The position numbers and the translations under genes are program-made. From positions 1 to 51,121 of the forward strand of contig CAMWYR010000011.1 in NCBI GenBank assembly GCA_947178505.1: 51,121 bases of DNA, read 5' to 3'. Positions 32,780-42,220 of this stretch are shown here, piece by piece (the first letter of the stretch is position 1; each line of letters opens with the position of its first letter). The notes under the pieces were generated by a model. The model was given only the letters and a program-made list of their open reading frames with translations, had not been told where the DNA came from and ran no database searches. This DNA comes from an uncultured Muribaculaceae bacterium. GTDB taxonomy: Bacteria; Bacteroidota; Bacteroidia; Bacteroidales; Muribaculaceae.

Positions 32780-33535
32780 ATGGAGGAAATCTGGAGAAAG
32801 ATGTTGGGCGGTGAGCTATATGATGCGACTCATCCGCTGCTGATCGAGCGGTTGCGACGCACACGCGATCTTTTGTGGGAATTTAATGCCGTCAGGCCGT
32901 CGGATGAAGAGCGCATGCGCGACATCCTTCGCAATCTGCTTGGACACACCGGCAGGCATTTTCATTTCAATCAGCCCTTCAGATGCGACTACGGGGAAAA
33001 CATACGGATAGGAGAGAACTTCTTCGCCAATTTCAATCTTACCATCCTTGATGAGGCTCCGGTGACGATAGGCGACAACGTCTTCATCGGGCCCAATGTA
33101 AGCATATACACAGCCTGCCATCCTCTCGACGCCCCCACTCGCAACAAGGCTATTGAATGGGCCGAGCCCGTCACGATAGGCAACAACGTCTGGATCGGAG
33201 GGTCGGTCACGATAGTGCCCGGCGTCACGATTGGCGACGACTGCGTCATCGCCGCCGGCAGTGTGGTGACGAAAGATGTTGAGCCCGGCACGCTCGTGGC
33301 CGGAAATCCGGCCCGGTTCAAAAAGAGACTTACCCCCGGTGACACGGAGCCACGCGGGTTCGCAACCCCGCAATGTGCCGTTCCCGACGAATGGCATGGG
33401 CGATGTGATTTCGGACCTCTCGAGCAACTGGGGCTCGACACCATTGAAGACGACGACGAAGCCTGCGGATTTCCCGGCGGAGCGCACGGATCGGGCCCTT
33501 ACGAGCAGCTCGGACTCGACAGCTGCGCCGACTGA
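32780..33535 (+). CDS. hexapeptide sugar O-acetyltransferase (Maa/LacA type) with repeated C-terminal tail
   Basis: Acetyl-CoA-dependent acetyltransferase of the maltose/galactoside O-acetyltransferase family, cytoplasmic. An N-terminal Mac-type helical part (about 1-60) precedes a left-handed beta-helix of hexapeptide repeats (about 70-185; IRIGENFFANFN, VTIGDNVFIGPNVSIY, VTIGNNVWIGGSVTIVPGVTIGDDCVIAAGSVV). The catalytic His114 is in TACHPLD. These enzymes are usually 185-205 aa. This one has about 50 extra residues containing two copies of GP-(L/Y)-EQLGLD separated by an acidic, Gly-rich linker. The tail is unexplained. It has its own consensus promoter and converges with the carbonic anhydrase gene. 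Confidence 0.88.
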   Translation: MEEIWRKMLGGELYDATHPLLIERLRRTRDLLWEFNAVRPSDEERMRDILRNLLGHTGRHFHFNQPFRCDYGENIRIGENFFANFNLTILDEAPVTIGDNVFIGPNVSIYTACHPLDAPTRNKAIEWAEPVTIGNNVWIGGSVTIVPGVTIGDDCVIAAGSVVTKDVEPGTLVAGNPARFKKRLTPGDTEPRGFATPQCAVPDEWHGRCDFGPLEQLGLDTIEDDDEACGFPGGAHGSGPYEQLGLDSCAD

Positions 33536-33541
33536 CGGCGC
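33525..33541. terminator. short hairpin between convergent genes
   Basis: GCGCCG (33525-33530) pairs with CGGCGC (33536-33541) around ACTGA, which contains the acetyltransferase stop codon. Only 7 bp separate the two convergent genes. No U-run is present. Confidence 0.35.
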
Positions 33542-33542
33542 G

Positions 33543-34094
33543 TCACGCCTCTTCGAGGCGGCGGAGCGCTCCCGTATAGCTGTCCATCACGAAGCCCTGC
33601 ACGTTCACTCCTAGCGGGGGCATAAGCGGATGGCGCGCAATCAGATCCACCGTCTCACGGATGGCCGCGTCGGTATCCTCGAACCCATGAAGCCACTCTT
33701 TCAGATTGATGCCGCAATGCTCCATCAGGGTGATGTGCTCCTCGCTCACGCCGCGTTCCTTCATCACATGAAGCATTTCCGCGGCATCCATCCCCTGCAC
33801 GCCGCAACCGGTGTGGCCGATCACCATTATCTCGTTGACACCCAGTTCGTAGACGGCAATCAGCAGCGAGCGCATCGTTGAGTCGAATGGATTGGTGATT
33901 GTTGCGCCCGCATTCTTGATCACTTTCACATCGCCGTTGCGGAAGCCCAGCGCCGCCGGAAGGAGTTCCACAAGCCGCGTGTCCATGCACGTGACGATGG
34001 CTATTTTCTTATCGGGATATTTACTCGTGGCAAAAGGCTCGTAATCGCCGCGCTCCACGAATCTACGGTTGAATTCAAGGATTTCTTCTATCAT
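33543..34094 (-). CDS. beta-class carbonic anhydrase
   Basis: Zinc enzyme interconverting CO2 and bicarbonate in the cytoplasm. The 183-aa protein has the family's zinc ligands Cys36 (in TCMDTR, with the Asp38/Arg40 dyad), His94 and Cys97 (GHTGCGVQGMD). The conserved NAGATITNPFDSTMRSLLIAVYELG segment lies between them. Length fits the short type II-like bacterial beta-CAs. It is the last gene of a four-gene minus-strand run (DUF4254, GT9, folK, CA), 29 bp behind folK. No functional link with folK is implied; this looks like a housekeeping cluster. Confidence 0.94.
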   Translation of the reverse strand: MIEEILEFNRRFVERGDYEPFATSKYPDKKIAIVTCMDTRLVELLPAALGFRNGDVKVIKNAGATITNPFDSTMRSLLIAVYELGVNEIMVIGHTGCGVQGMDAAEMLHVMKERGVSEEHITLMEHCGINLKEWLHGFEDTDAAIRETVDLIARHPLMPPLGVNVQGFVMDSYTGALRRLEEA

Positions 34095-34123
34095 AAGTTG
34101 CAGTAGTATAGGTAGTTATCAAA

Positions 34124-34600
34124 TTATTCCGCTTCCGCTTCCGGCAGAGCCTCCAGCATCTGGTCGCAGGTGAGGCCCGAGAGCGGATGGCGCCAGCGTG
34201 GCGCCAGTTCGGCGAAAGGCACGAGAAAAAAACGGCGTTGCGCCAACCGCGGATGCGGCAGCGTAAGCTCCGGCGTGTCAAGCGCCGTCTCATCAGCCGC
34301 CATTATATCGATATCCACCTTGCGGTCGGCATATCCTCCGGCAGCATCACGATGCTGCGTGCCGTCGAGCTGCGCCTCTATTTCCTTCACTGCAGCCAGC
34401 ATTTCCGCCGGCTCAAGATCGCTGATGATCATCACCGCCAGATTCAGAAATTTATTCGGAGAGTCGTAGCCCCAGGGTTCCGACTCGATGATATGCGACG
34501 TCTCGAAATAACCGAAGCGCTCCTCAAGCGCGCGGAGTGCCCGGCTGATATGCAGCTTACGCTGCCCGAGATTCGAACCGATATTCAGGAAATAATGCAT
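34124..34600 (-). CDS. folK: 2-amino-4-hydroxy-6-hydroxymethyldihydropteridine diphosphokinase
   Basis: HPPK transfers pyrophosphate from ATP to 6-hydroxymethyl-dihydropterin in folate synthesis. The 158-aa protein has the characteristic N-terminal NIGSNLGQRKLHISRALRALEE, the central SEPWGYDSPNKFLNLAV and the metal/ATP motif RKVDIDIMAADE followed by LPHPRLAQRRFFLVPFAELAP. The start gives MHYFLNIGSNLG, canonical for the family. It is 21 bp behind the GT9 gene and upstream of the carbonic anhydrase, within one apparent operon. Other folate genes are not in the window. Confidence 0.95.
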   Translation of the reverse strand: MHYFLNIGSNLGQRKLHISRALRALEERFGYFETSHIIESEPWGYDSPNKFLNLAVMIISDLEPAEMLAAVKEIEAQLDGTQHRDAAGGYADRKVDIDIMAADETALDTPELTLPHPRLAQRRFFLVPFAELAPRWRHPLSGLTCDQMLEALPEAEAE

Positions 34601-34621
34601 TGCGTCAGCAGTTATCAGTTA

Positions 34622-35689
34622 TCAGTTTTGTTTGGAATTGCCCGGAAGTCCGATCCGCTCGATAATCAGGCGTGGATTTATGCCGCACAGGCAGTGATAG
34701 TCGCCGCGATAGCAGGGCTTGTCGCCGAAAATCGAGCAGGGGCGGCAGGTCATGTCGAGTTGCACGACATCGCGTGTGCGCTGTCGCCAGCCCAGGAATC
34801 CCGCGTAAGGGTGAGTCGCGCCCCAGACGCTCACGGCCCGCAGCCCGACCAGCGAGGCGAGGTGCATATTGGCTGAATCCATCGAGAGCATCGTGTCGCA
34901 ATGGTTGAGCAGGGCGAGTTCGGCAGCGAGTCCTATATTGGCCTCAGCCATGTTCACCACGCTCGGATAGCGCCGGGCGAGCTTACCGATCAGCGCACTC
35001 TCCTCATCGCCGAATCCGAAAATAAAAATTTTCTGGCCGGGGCGACGGTTGAAATGCTCGATCACTCGCTCCATCTGATCGAGAGGATAGACCTTCCCCT
35101 TATGCTTGGCAAAAGGAGCGACCGCGAGCCAGTGTTCTCCCTCTCGCTTCGGGGGAGTCACGGAGGCGAATTCTTCCACCGGCGCCTCCCCGCGGGGCCA
35201 TAGACCGTCGAAGTCGTTGGCCAGAGCGATTCCCGCTTCATAAAACACGTCGCGGTAGCGCTCGGGCATAGGCTTGAGCTGCACGAGCACCTTATTCGTG
35301 CGTCGTGTGAGTTCGGCCCGTGCGCGTCGCCCCTTGTCAATATGGCGGCTGCGCACGCCCTGCATCCCCAGGAAAAGCCGCAGGAGCTTCGTGCGCATCA
35401 CGTCATGGAGGTCTACGAAGTCGGTGATGCCGTAACGTTTGCGCAGTGCCTTCGCCAGACGCCACATCCCCGCCACGCCCTTGTAATTGTCAAGATTCAC
35501 GGGCACGACAGTCAGATTGCCGGGGCGGTTGAGGAAGAGGCGCGCCGGATGATGGCGCGTCAGGAAATAGAACTGCGTGTCGGGGTTAGCCGCGCAGGCG
35601 TCGTAGACAGCCGGAAGCGTCATGGCGATATCGCCCAGGGCCGAGAAGCGCGCCACGAGCACATGGCGCGTCTCCTTATTTCTTGGCAT
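34622..35689 (-). CDS. family 9 glycosyltransferase (heptosyltransferase-like)
   Basis: Glycosyltransferase of the GT9/ADP-heptose:LPS heptosyltransferase family, 355 aa, acting at the cytoplasmic face on lipopolysaccharide core. The N-domain starts VLVARFSALGDIAMTLPAVYDA, the standard GT9 opening. The C-domain has AVAPFAKHKGKVYPLDQMERVIEHF, KIFIFGFGDEE, and HCDTMLSMDSANMHLASLVGLRAVSVWGATHP, the sugar-nucleotide binding segment. A Cys-rich end (CRPCSIFGDKPCYRGDYHCLCGI) resembles the Bacteroidetes GT9 branch. It overlaps the preceding DUF4254 gene by 14 bp, so translation is probably coupled. The exact sugar is not predictable. Confidence 0.9.
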   Translation of the reverse strand: MPRNKETRHVLVARFSALGDIAMTLPAVYDACAANPDTQFYFLTRHHPARLFLNRPGNLTVVPVNLDNYKGVAGMWRLAKALRKRYGITDFVDLHDVMRTKLLRLFLGMQGVRSRHIDKGRRARAELTRRTNKVLVQLKPMPERYRDVFYEAGIALANDFDGLWPRGEAPVEEFASVTPPKREGEHWLAVAPFAKHKGKVYPLDQMERVIEHFNRRPGQKIFIFGFGDEESALIGKLARRYPSVVNMAEANIGLAAELALLNHCDTMLSMDSANMHLASLVGLRAVSVWGATHPYAGFLGWRQRTRDVVQLDMTCRPCSIFGDKPCYRGDYHCLCGINPRLIIERIGLPGNSKQN

Positions 35690-36284
35690 AGAGCACGGGA
35701 TTGGTGGCCGGATCGTTGTACATCTTCATCTGGCGGTAGACCTTCATATACTTGCGGCCCGCCTCGATATCGGCAAGGAGCTGATCGATGGCCGTGGAGA
35801 GATCCTCGCGCTGCTCGAGAAGCACGTCGAGCTTGCCTCGGCAACGGGCGATATGCTCCGCATCAGCATCCTCGCGTTCGGCCTGCTCGCGCATGTGCCA
35901 GATCTTGAGGGCAAGGATCGAAAGGCGGTCGAGCGCCCATGCAGGCGACTCGGTATTGATCGTCGCATCCTCAGCGACCTTCACATCCTTATACTTCTCG
36001 CGCATCCATGTGTCGATATCCTCCACCATGTCGGTGCGCACCTGATTCGAGCGGTCGATACGGCGCTTCAACTCAAGCGCCTCGGCGGGATTGATCTCCG
36101 GGTCGCGGATGATGTCCTCAAGATGCCACTGCACGGCGTCAACCCAGTTTTTTGAATAGAATATTGATTCGATGCTGCCCTCCGGATATGGATTTTTAAC
36201 GGGGGTGTCAACATTGTCGGTAATATGATAGTCGGCTACGGAGCGGTCGAACACTTCGTTGGCCAGTGCTGCCATGCTTTTCAT
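35676..36284 (-). CDS. DUF4254 family protein
   Basis: Soluble protein of 202 aa, mainly charged alpha-helix (LELKRRIDRSNQVRTDMVEDIDTWM; LDVLLEQREDLSTAIDQLLADIEAG), with conserved WHLEDIIRDPEINPAEALELKRRID near residue 55, matching the Bacteroidetes DUF4254 family. These genes commonly sit beside GT9 genes, which suggests a link to LPS core assembly, but the biochemical role is unknown. It starts the four-gene unit from a consensus promoter and overlaps the GT9 gene by 14 bp. Confidence 0.82.
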   Translation of the reverse strand: MKSMAALANEVFDRSVADYHITDNVDTPVKNPYPEGSIESIFYSKNWVDAVQWHLEDIIRDPEINPAEALELKRRIDRSNQVRTDMVEDIDTWMREKYKDVKVAEDATINTESPAWALDRLSILALKIWHMREQAEREDADAEHIARCRGKLDVLLEQREDLSTAIDQLLADIEAGRKYMKVYRQMKMYNDPATNPVLYAKK

Positions 36285-36369
36285 CAGTCAGGAAAGTTTT
36301 ATGATTACAGATTGTGGCGGTTAGCCCCGTGCTTGCCTGTGCAGGCCCTCCTGCGGGCTTTCCAATTGT

Positions 36370-36400
36370 CAAACTTAATAAAAATTTCTCAATCCGCAAA
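36370..36400 (-). promoter_or_regulatory. promoter of the DUF4254-GT9-folK-CA operon
   Basis: On the minus strand TTTG (36397-36400), 19 bp, TAAGTTTG (36370-36377), a perfect pair. Predicted start near 36364, with a leader of about 80 nt. Its -33 box lies within the spacer of the divergent nucleoside kinase promoter. Confidence 0.65.
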
Positions 36401-36416
36401 AAAAACATTACTTTTG
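36385..36416 (+). promoter_or_regulatory. promoter of the nucleoside kinase operon
   Basis: TTTC (36385-36388), 20 bp, TACTTTTG (36409-36416). The start near 36422 is followed at once by AAAAGGAG, a strong Shine-Dalgarno site 5 nt before the ATG at 36436, giving a very short leader. Confidence 0.65.
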
Positions 36417-36435
36417 CATAAGAAAAGGAGAGACA

Positions 36436-38124
36436 ATGCACCATATATCGCCCATAGAAATATATTGCCGCAACACAGGCAGCTACATCAGCGTCGAGGG
36501 AGGCTCGACGCTCAGCGAGATTTTTTCCGCCGAGCGAATAAATACCGGCTCCGAACCGATCTGCGCCCTTGTCAACAACAAGGCCGAGCATCTCGGCTAC
36601 AGGGTGTTCGGCCCCAAGGAGGTTGAATACCTCGGCCGGAGTTCATCCGTAGGCCGCGAGGTCTACACGCGCTCGCTCTGCATGATGCTTTACAGGGCCG
36701 TGTGTGATGTGGCGCCTGAGCTTACGCTCCGTTGCGAACATGCCATCTCGCGCGGCATCTTCTGCCGGCTCTATGACGCCGACGGCAACCCCGCTTCCTG
36801 CCCCGACACGCTGATCGCCTCGCTACTCGCAGCGATGTGCCGCCTCCACGAGGCCGACCATCCTTTCGAGCGCCACGAGAAGCTCACCGCCGACGTGATC
36901 GAAATCTTCCGGCGCCAGCGGCTCGATGATAAGGTGCGTCTCCTCGAATCAGTCTCCGATATCTACACCTCCTTCTATACTCTCGACGGCACTGCCGACT
37001 CCTTCTACGGGCCCCTCGCGCCCTCTACCGGCGCCCTCGGCGTGTTCGACCTCAGACCCTGGCATGACGGCATGCTGCTGCTCGGCCCCGACACTGCCGA
37101 ACCCTCCCTGCCCGCAAAGGCTCTCACGCAGGATAAGATGTTTCGTGCTTTCGAGGAGCATCTGCAGTTTAACCGCGTGATACGGGTGGCCTCCGTCGGG
37201 CAACTCAATGATGCCGTGGCCGCCGGTGACGTCGCCGAGCTTATCAACGTGGCCGAGGCAATGCATGCCAAGCTGCTCGGCCGCATTGCCGATGTCATCC
37301 TTGAGCGCCGCAGCCGCGGGGAGGCCTCTATCATCCTGATCGCCGGGCCGTCGTCGTCGGGTAAGACCACGACCTCCAAGCGCCTCGCCATCCAGCTGAT
37401 GACCAATCTCATCAAGCCCAAGCTCATTTCGCTCGACGATTATTTCGTCGACCGCGAGAAAACTCCCCGCGATGCCGACGGCGAATATGACTATGAGTCG
37501 ATCCATGCCCTCGACCTCGATCTCTTCAACGCCGACCTGCGCGCCCTGCTCCGCGGAGAGACCATAAATCTCCCCACTTACAGCTTCGAACTGGGGCGCC
37601 GCATCCGGCGCGAGCGTCCGCTCTCGCTCGGGCCCGATGAGGTGCTGATAGTCGAGGGAATCCACGGACTCAATCCCGAACTGACTCCCGGTGTGCCTCG
37701 GGAGCAGATATTCAAGATGTACGTATCGGCACTCACGACGCTGCGCATCGACAACCATAACTGGATATCCACCTCCGACACGCGCCTGCTCCGGCGAATG
37801 GTGCGCGATTACAAATACCGCGGCACGTCGCCGGCCGACACAATCCGCCGCTGGCCCAGCGTGCGCCGTGGCGAGGAGAAGTGGATTTTCCCTTTTCAGG
37901 AGAATGCCGACGCCACATTCAACTCCTCGCTCCTTTTTGAAATCGCTGTCATGAAGGAGTTTGTGGAGCCTTTGCTCGAAATGGTGCCTCACAATGTCGC
38001 GGAATATACCACGGCCTACCGCCTGCTGCGCTTCCTGCACTATTTCCGCCATATTCCTCACAGCCACGTGCCCTCCACATCACTGCTCCGCGAATTCCTC
38101 GGAGGCTCATCATTCAGATATTGA
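36436..38124 (+). CDS. TGS-domain nucleoside (uridine-like) kinase
   Basis: Cytoplasmic kinase of 562 aa. The N-terminal ~60 residues have a ubiquitin-like/TGS pattern (YCRNTGSYISVEGGSTLSEIF). A threonyl-tRNA-synthetase-like second additional domain follows (about 65-250). The C-terminal half is a uridine kinase/phosphoribulokinase P-loop domain with Walker A GPSSSGKTTTSKR at about 304-316, LISLDDYFVDREKTPRDADGEYDYE and VLIVEGIHGLNPEL. This architecture is common in Bacteroidetes and Firmicutes and is annotated as nucleoside kinase or uridine kinase; the true substrate is inferred. It has a strong Shine-Dalgarno, unusual in this window. It starts a five-gene run with mgtE, mutS, a radical SAM gene and an LD-carboxypeptidase. 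Confidence 0.88.
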   Translation: MHHISPIEIYCRNTGSYISVEGGSTLSEIFSAERINTGSEPICALVNNKAEHLGYRVFGPKEVEYLGRSSSVGREVYTRSLCMMLYRAVCDVAPELTLRCEHAISRGIFCRLYDADGNPASCPDTLIASLLAAMCRLHEADHPFERHEKLTADVIEIFRRQRLDDKVRLLESVSDIYTSFYTLDGTADSFYGPLAPSTGALGVFDLRPWHDGMLLLGPDTAEPSLPAKALTQDKMFRAFEEHLQFNRVIRVASVGQLNDAVAAGDVAELINVAEAMHAKLLGRIADVILERRSRGEASIILIAGPSSSGKTTTSKRLAIQLMTNLIKPKLISLDDYFVDREKTPRDADGEYDYESIHALDLDLFNADLRALLRGETINLPTYSFELGRRIRRERPLSLGPDEVLIVEGIHGLNPELTPGVPREQIFKMYVSALTTLRIDNHNWISTSDTRLLRRMVRDYKYRGTSPADTIRRWPSVRRGEEKWIFPFQENADATFNSSLLFEIAVMKEFVEPLLEMVPHNVAEYTTAYRLLRFLHYFRHIPHSHVPSTSLLREFLGGSSFRY

Positions 38125-38167
38125 TGCCGCTGTCGCCGACAGTATCCGGCCTAATTAACGAATCCTT

Positions 38168-39532
38168 ATGAAAGACTTCTCACACGAAGATATAGAACGT
38201 CTCAAAGAACTTATCGATAACGATGAGCGCACTGCCGTGCTCCGTGATATAGACGAGATGCACCCGGCCGATATCGCCGAACTTTTCCAGGACCTCAACC
38301 TTCGCCAGGCGGAGTGGGTGTTCGACCTTATTCCCGACCGGGAGAAGAAGGCCGACGTGCTCATGGAGCTCGATGAGGAAGACCGTAAGAAACTCCTCGA
38401 AGGGATGGATCCCGAGCAGATCGGACACTTCATCGACATGCTCGACACCGACGATGCCGTCGACCTTATCCAGGAACTCGACGAGGAAGACCGCGAGGAG
38501 GTGATCCAGAATATCGAGGATATGGAGCAGGCCGGTGATATCGTCGACCTCCTGCAGTATGATGAGGATACGGCCGGAGGTCTGATGGGTACGGAGTTCC
38601 TTGCCGTCAACGAAAATCTCTCGATGCCCGACTGTCTGCGCGAGATGCGACATCAGGCAGAAGATCTCAGCGACATCTACTATGTCTACGTGGTCGACAA
38701 CGATAACCGCCTCAAGGGTGTGCTGCCACTGAAGAAGATGATTACGCACCCCTCGGTGTCCAAGATCAAGCACGTCATGGAGACCGATCCCGTGTCGGTG
38801 AAGGCCGACATGCCGATCGAGGAAGTGGCCATCGACTTCGAGAAATATGACCTTGTGGCGATGCCCGTCATCGACTCCATCGGTCGACTTGTGGGCCAGA
38901 TCACGGTCGACGACGTCATGGATCAGGTGCGTGAGCTTTCCGAACGCGACTATCAGCTCGCCTCGGGTATCTCCTCCGACATCGATGCCGACGACTCCAT
39001 CTTCGCCCAGACCAAGGCGCGGCTGCCGTGGCTTCTGATAGGAATCATCGGAGGCATAGTCAATTCCCTTATTCTCGGCGGGTTCGAGCAGCAGCTCGCC
39101 ACGGTCACCGCCCTCGCATTCTTCATCCCCCTCATCGGAGGCACGGGTGGTAATGTCGGCGTGCAGGCCTCGGCTATTGTCGTGCAGGGCCTTGCCAACG
39201 GTCGCCTCGAGCTCTCCGATTTCTGGAATCAGATATGGCGCGGCGTACGCATCGCGTTGCTCAACGCGCTGGTGATATCGGGCGTGGTGTTCGCATATAT
39301 ATCCCTCACCGAACCGGGCGACTATGCCCTTGTCATGGCTGTGTCGGTATCGCTCTTCGCAGTCGTGATCTTCGCCACGGTGTTCGGCACGCTCGTGCCC
39401 CTCACGCTTGAGAAACTAAAGGTGAACCCGGCGCTCGCCACCGGCCCATTCATCCAGATCACCAACGACGTGGTCGGTCTGCTGATCTACGTCGGCATGT
39501 CGATATGGATGCTCCGTATTTTCCCTCATTAA
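38168..39532 (+). CDS. mgtE: magnesium transporter MgtE
   Basis: Inner-membrane Mg2+ channel of 454 aa. An acidic N-domain (about 1-130) with repeats of DIDEMHPADIAELFQDL type is the Mg-sensing superhelix. It is followed by two CBS domains (about 130-255; MGTEFLAVNENLSM and METDPVSVKADMPIEEVAIDFEKYDLVAMPVID). The C-terminal pore domain (about 280-450) has five hydrophobic segments and the signature LIGGTGGNVGVQASAIVVQG. All MgtE parts are present and the length is usual. It follows the nucleoside kinase by 43 bp. Mg2+-dependent gating by the N-domain is expected from the family. Confidence 0.95.
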   Translation: MKDFSHEDIERLKELIDNDERTAVLRDIDEMHPADIAELFQDLNLRQAEWVFDLIPDREKKADVLMELDEEDRKKLLEGMDPEQIGHFIDMLDTDDAVDLIQELDEEDREEVIQNIEDMEQAGDIVDLLQYDEDTAGGLMGTEFLAVNENLSMPDCLREMRHQAEDLSDIYYVYVVDNDNRLKGVLPLKKMITHPSVSKIKHVMETDPVSVKADMPIEEVAIDFEKYDLVAMPVIDSIGRLVGQITVDDVMDQVRELSERDYQLASGISSDIDADDSIFAQTKARLPWLLIGIIGGIVNSLILGGFEQQLATVTALAFFIPLIGGTGGNVGVQASAIVVQGLANGRLELSDFWNQIWRGVRIALLNALVISGVVFAYISLTEPGDYALVMAVSVSLFAVVIFATVFGTLVPLTLEKLKVNPALATGPFIQITNDVVGLLIYVGMSIWMLRIFPH

Positions 39533-39573
39533 TCACTCTTCCGTCAACTCCGGATCCAACTCAATAGATATCC

Positions 39574-42201
39574 ATGGCCAAGATTGCCGAGACTCCGCTC
39601 ATGACCCAGTATGTCGAGATGAAGAAAAAGCATCCCGATGCCATTCTGCTCTTTCGGGTGGGCGATTTTTACGAGACCTTCAGCGAAGATGCCATCGCGG
39701 CCTCGGAAATTCTGGGCATTACGCTCACGCGCAGGGCCAACGGAAAGGCAGCCTACGTGGAGCTCGCAGGTTTTCCGCATCATGCCCTCGACACCTACCT
39801 GCCGCGCCTCGTGCGCGCAGGAAAGCGCGTGGCGATATGCGAGCAGCTCGAAGATCCGAAGCTTACGAAGAAGCTCGTGAAGCGCGGCATCACCGAACTC
39901 GTGACCCCCGGCGTGAATCTTAACGATAATTCCCTCTCGGCCCGCGAGAATAATTATCTCGCCGCCATTCAGGTAGGCAAGTCGGCCGTAGGCGTTGCCT
40001 TCCTCGACATATCCACCGGTGAGTTCCTCTGCGCCCAGGGCTCTCCGGCTGAGATCGATAAACTCATCTCCAACATCCGCCCCAAGGAACTCCTGCGCAT
40101 GAGCGGCACGCGACAGTGGACTGATGACCATATTTCCCATCGCTGCGCGATGTTCGACCTCGACGACTGGATCTTCACCGACGATGCGGCGCGCCAGCGG
40201 CTAACGTCGCAGTTCGGCACCATCGGCCTCAAGGGCTTCGGTCTTGACCATCTCCACGAGGCCGTGATAGCTGCCGGAGCAATCCTCCATTATCTCGACA
40301 TAACCCATCACACTGACCAGCGCCAGATCACCACGCTCGGACGCATCGACTCCGACCGCTTTGTGGCGCTCGACCTCTTTACGGTGCGCAATCTTGAGCT
40401 CATCGATTCGATATCGCCCGACGGCATGTCGCTCTATGATGTGCTTAACAAGACCTCGACCCCTATGGGGGCGCGCCTGCTGCGCAACTGGATTCTCTTC
40501 CCGCTGCTCGACCTTGATGAGATCCGGCGGCGTCAGGATATAGTGGAATATTTCTTCCGCGACCCTGACACCCGCGACCGTGCGCGCCAGGCTCTGCAGC
40601 ATGTGGGCGACCTCCGCCGCATTATCTCGAAAGTGGGGGCCAGGCGGCTTACTCCCCGCGATGCCGTAGCACTGAAGAATTCACTCTCAGCCACCGGCAT
40701 GCTCCGTAAGATACTGGGCGCCTCCGACTCTCCGGCGCTGCGGCAGCTTGCCGCCCGGATGCCTGATCCGTCGGGTGTGGTCGATACGCTCCGCCGCACC
40801 CTCCTGCCCGAGGCGCCTGTCGCTATAGGGAAGGCGCCCGCAATCGCCTCCGGTGTCGACAAGGAACTCGATGAGCTCCGTGCGCTCGCTGCCGGTGGCC
40901 GTCAGGCTCTCGACGAAATCCAGGCCCGCGAGGCTGAGGCTACAGGTATTTCCTCGCTAAAGATTGGATTTAACAACGTGTTCGGCTATTATATCGAGGT
41001 GCGCAACACGCATCGCGACAAGGTGCCCGAAAACTGGATACGCAAGCAGACTCTCGTCAGCGCCGAACGCTATATCACCCCCGAACTCAAGGAATACGAG
41101 CAGAAAATCACCGGTGCCGAAGAGCGGATGCTCGCGATCGAGACGCGTCTCTTCGAGCAGCTCCGCGACGGGCTGATGCGCCTCATCCCCGACCTGCAGG
41201 ACAATGCTGAAGGGGCCGAGCAGACCGACTGCCTCCTCGCTCTTTCCGACGCCGCCTACGAATATGGATATGTGCGGCCGGAAGTGAATGATTCGCTTGT
41301 GATCGATATCCGCGAGGGGCGTCATCCCGTTATCGAACGCCGTCTGCCCCCAGGCGAGCCATATATCGCCAATTCCTTGCGGCTGGATGCCGACAAGACC
41401 CAGATAATGATGATCACCGGCCCGAACATGTCGGGTAAATCGGCGCTCCTCCGCCAGACCGCTCTTATCACGCTCATGGCCCAGATCGGTTCATTCGTGC
41501 CTGCCGAGGCTGCCTCCATCGGTTACACCGACAAGATATTCACGCGCGTCGGCGCTTCCGACAATATCTCCTCCGGGGAGTCGACCTTCATGATCGAGAT
41601 GAACGAGGCGGCCTCCATCCTCAACAATATGAGCCCGCGCTCGCTCATCCTCTTTGACGAGCTCGGGCGCGGCACGTCGACTTACGACGGTATCTCAATC
41701 GCCTGGGCTATAGTTGAGTATATCCACGAGAATCCCTACGCGCATGCACGCACGCTTTTCGCCACCCATTATCATGAACTCAACGAAATGGAGACTAATT
41801 TCAAGCGTATCCGAAACTTCAACGTCTCGGTGCGTGAGATCAACGGTAAGGTTGTGTTCATGCGCAAGCTTGAGCGCGGCGGTTCGGAGCATAGCTTCGG
41901 TATCCACGTAGCGCGCCTTGCCGGGATGCCGACGTCGATCGTGAAGCGTGCCGACCAGGTGCTGGTTCAGCTTGAGAAGAATGCCGCCGATGTCGGGGCC
42001 GATGAGAAGATGCAGGCTCTCGGCAAGAGTTTCGGGGAGAGCAGTGACGAGGGGCGCTGGTCGCTCTTCCAGCTCGACGACCCGCTGCTGTCGCAGATCC
42101 GCGATGCGCTCCTCAACCTCAACATAGATAATCTGACGCCGCTCGAAGCGCTCACCAAGCTCCATGAGCTTCAGAGCCTGCTGACGGGGCGCAACCGATA
42201 A
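39574..42201 (+). CDS. mutS: DNA mismatch repair protein MutS
   Basis: Recognises mismatches and small loops and starts methyl- or nick-directed repair with MutL. The N-terminal mismatch-binding domain has the Phe-X-Glu intercalating motif in [13 protein letters not shown]. Connector, lever and clamp domains follow. The C-terminal ATPase has Walker [14 protein letters not shown] (about 616), Walker [17 protein letters not shown] (about 690) and the signature region [11 protein letters not shown]. The full 875-aa length is normal for MutS1. The start ATG at 39574 gives [23 protein letters not shown], canonical. It is 41 bp after mgtE. Confidence 0.97.
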   Translation: MAKIAETPLMTQYVEMKKKHPDAILLFRVGDFYETFSEDAIAASEILGITLTRRANGKAAYVELAGFPHHALDTYLPRLVRAGKRVAICEQLEDPKLTKKLVKRGITELVTPGVNLNDNSLSARENNYLAAIQVGKSAVGVAFLDISTGEFLCAQGSPAEIDKLISNIRPKELLRMSGTRQWTDDHISHRCAMFDLDDWIFTDDAARQRLTSQFGTIGLKGFGLDHLHEAVIAAGAILHYLDITHHTDQRQITTLGRIDSDRFVALDLFTVRNLELIDSISPDGMSLYDVLNKTSTPMGARLLRNWILFPLLDLDEIRRRQDIVEYFFRDPDTRDRARQALQHVGDLRRIISKVGARRLTPRDAVALKNSLSATGMLRKILGASDSPALRQLAARMPDPSGVVDTLRRTLLPEAPVAIGKAPAIASGVDKELDELRALAAGGRQALDEIQAREAEATGISSLKIGFNNVFGYYIEVRNTHRDKVPENWIRKQTLVSAERYITPELKEYEQKITGAEERMLAIETRLFEQLRDGLMRLIPDLQDNAEGAEQTDCLLALSDAAYEYGYVRPEVNDSLVIDIREGRHPVIERRLPPGEPYIANSLRLDADKTQIMMITGPNMSGKSALLRQTALITLMAQIGSFVPAEAASIGYTDKIFTRVGASDNISSGESTFMIEMNEAASILNNMSPRSLILFDELGRGTSTYDGISIAWAIVEYIHENPYAHARTLFATHYHELNEMETNFKRIRNFNVSVREINGKVVFMRKLERGGSEHSFGIHVARLAGMPTSIVKRADQVLVQLEKNAADVGADEKMQALGKSFGESSDEGRWSLFQLDDPLLSQIRDALLNLNIDNLTPLEALTKLHELQSLLTGRNR

Positions 42202-42220
42202 ATCATAACTCAGAATCATT

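Noticed and set aside
36949..38067. 372-codon frame opposite the nucleoside kinase
   Set aside because: The kinase has complete motifs; the antisense frame has none.
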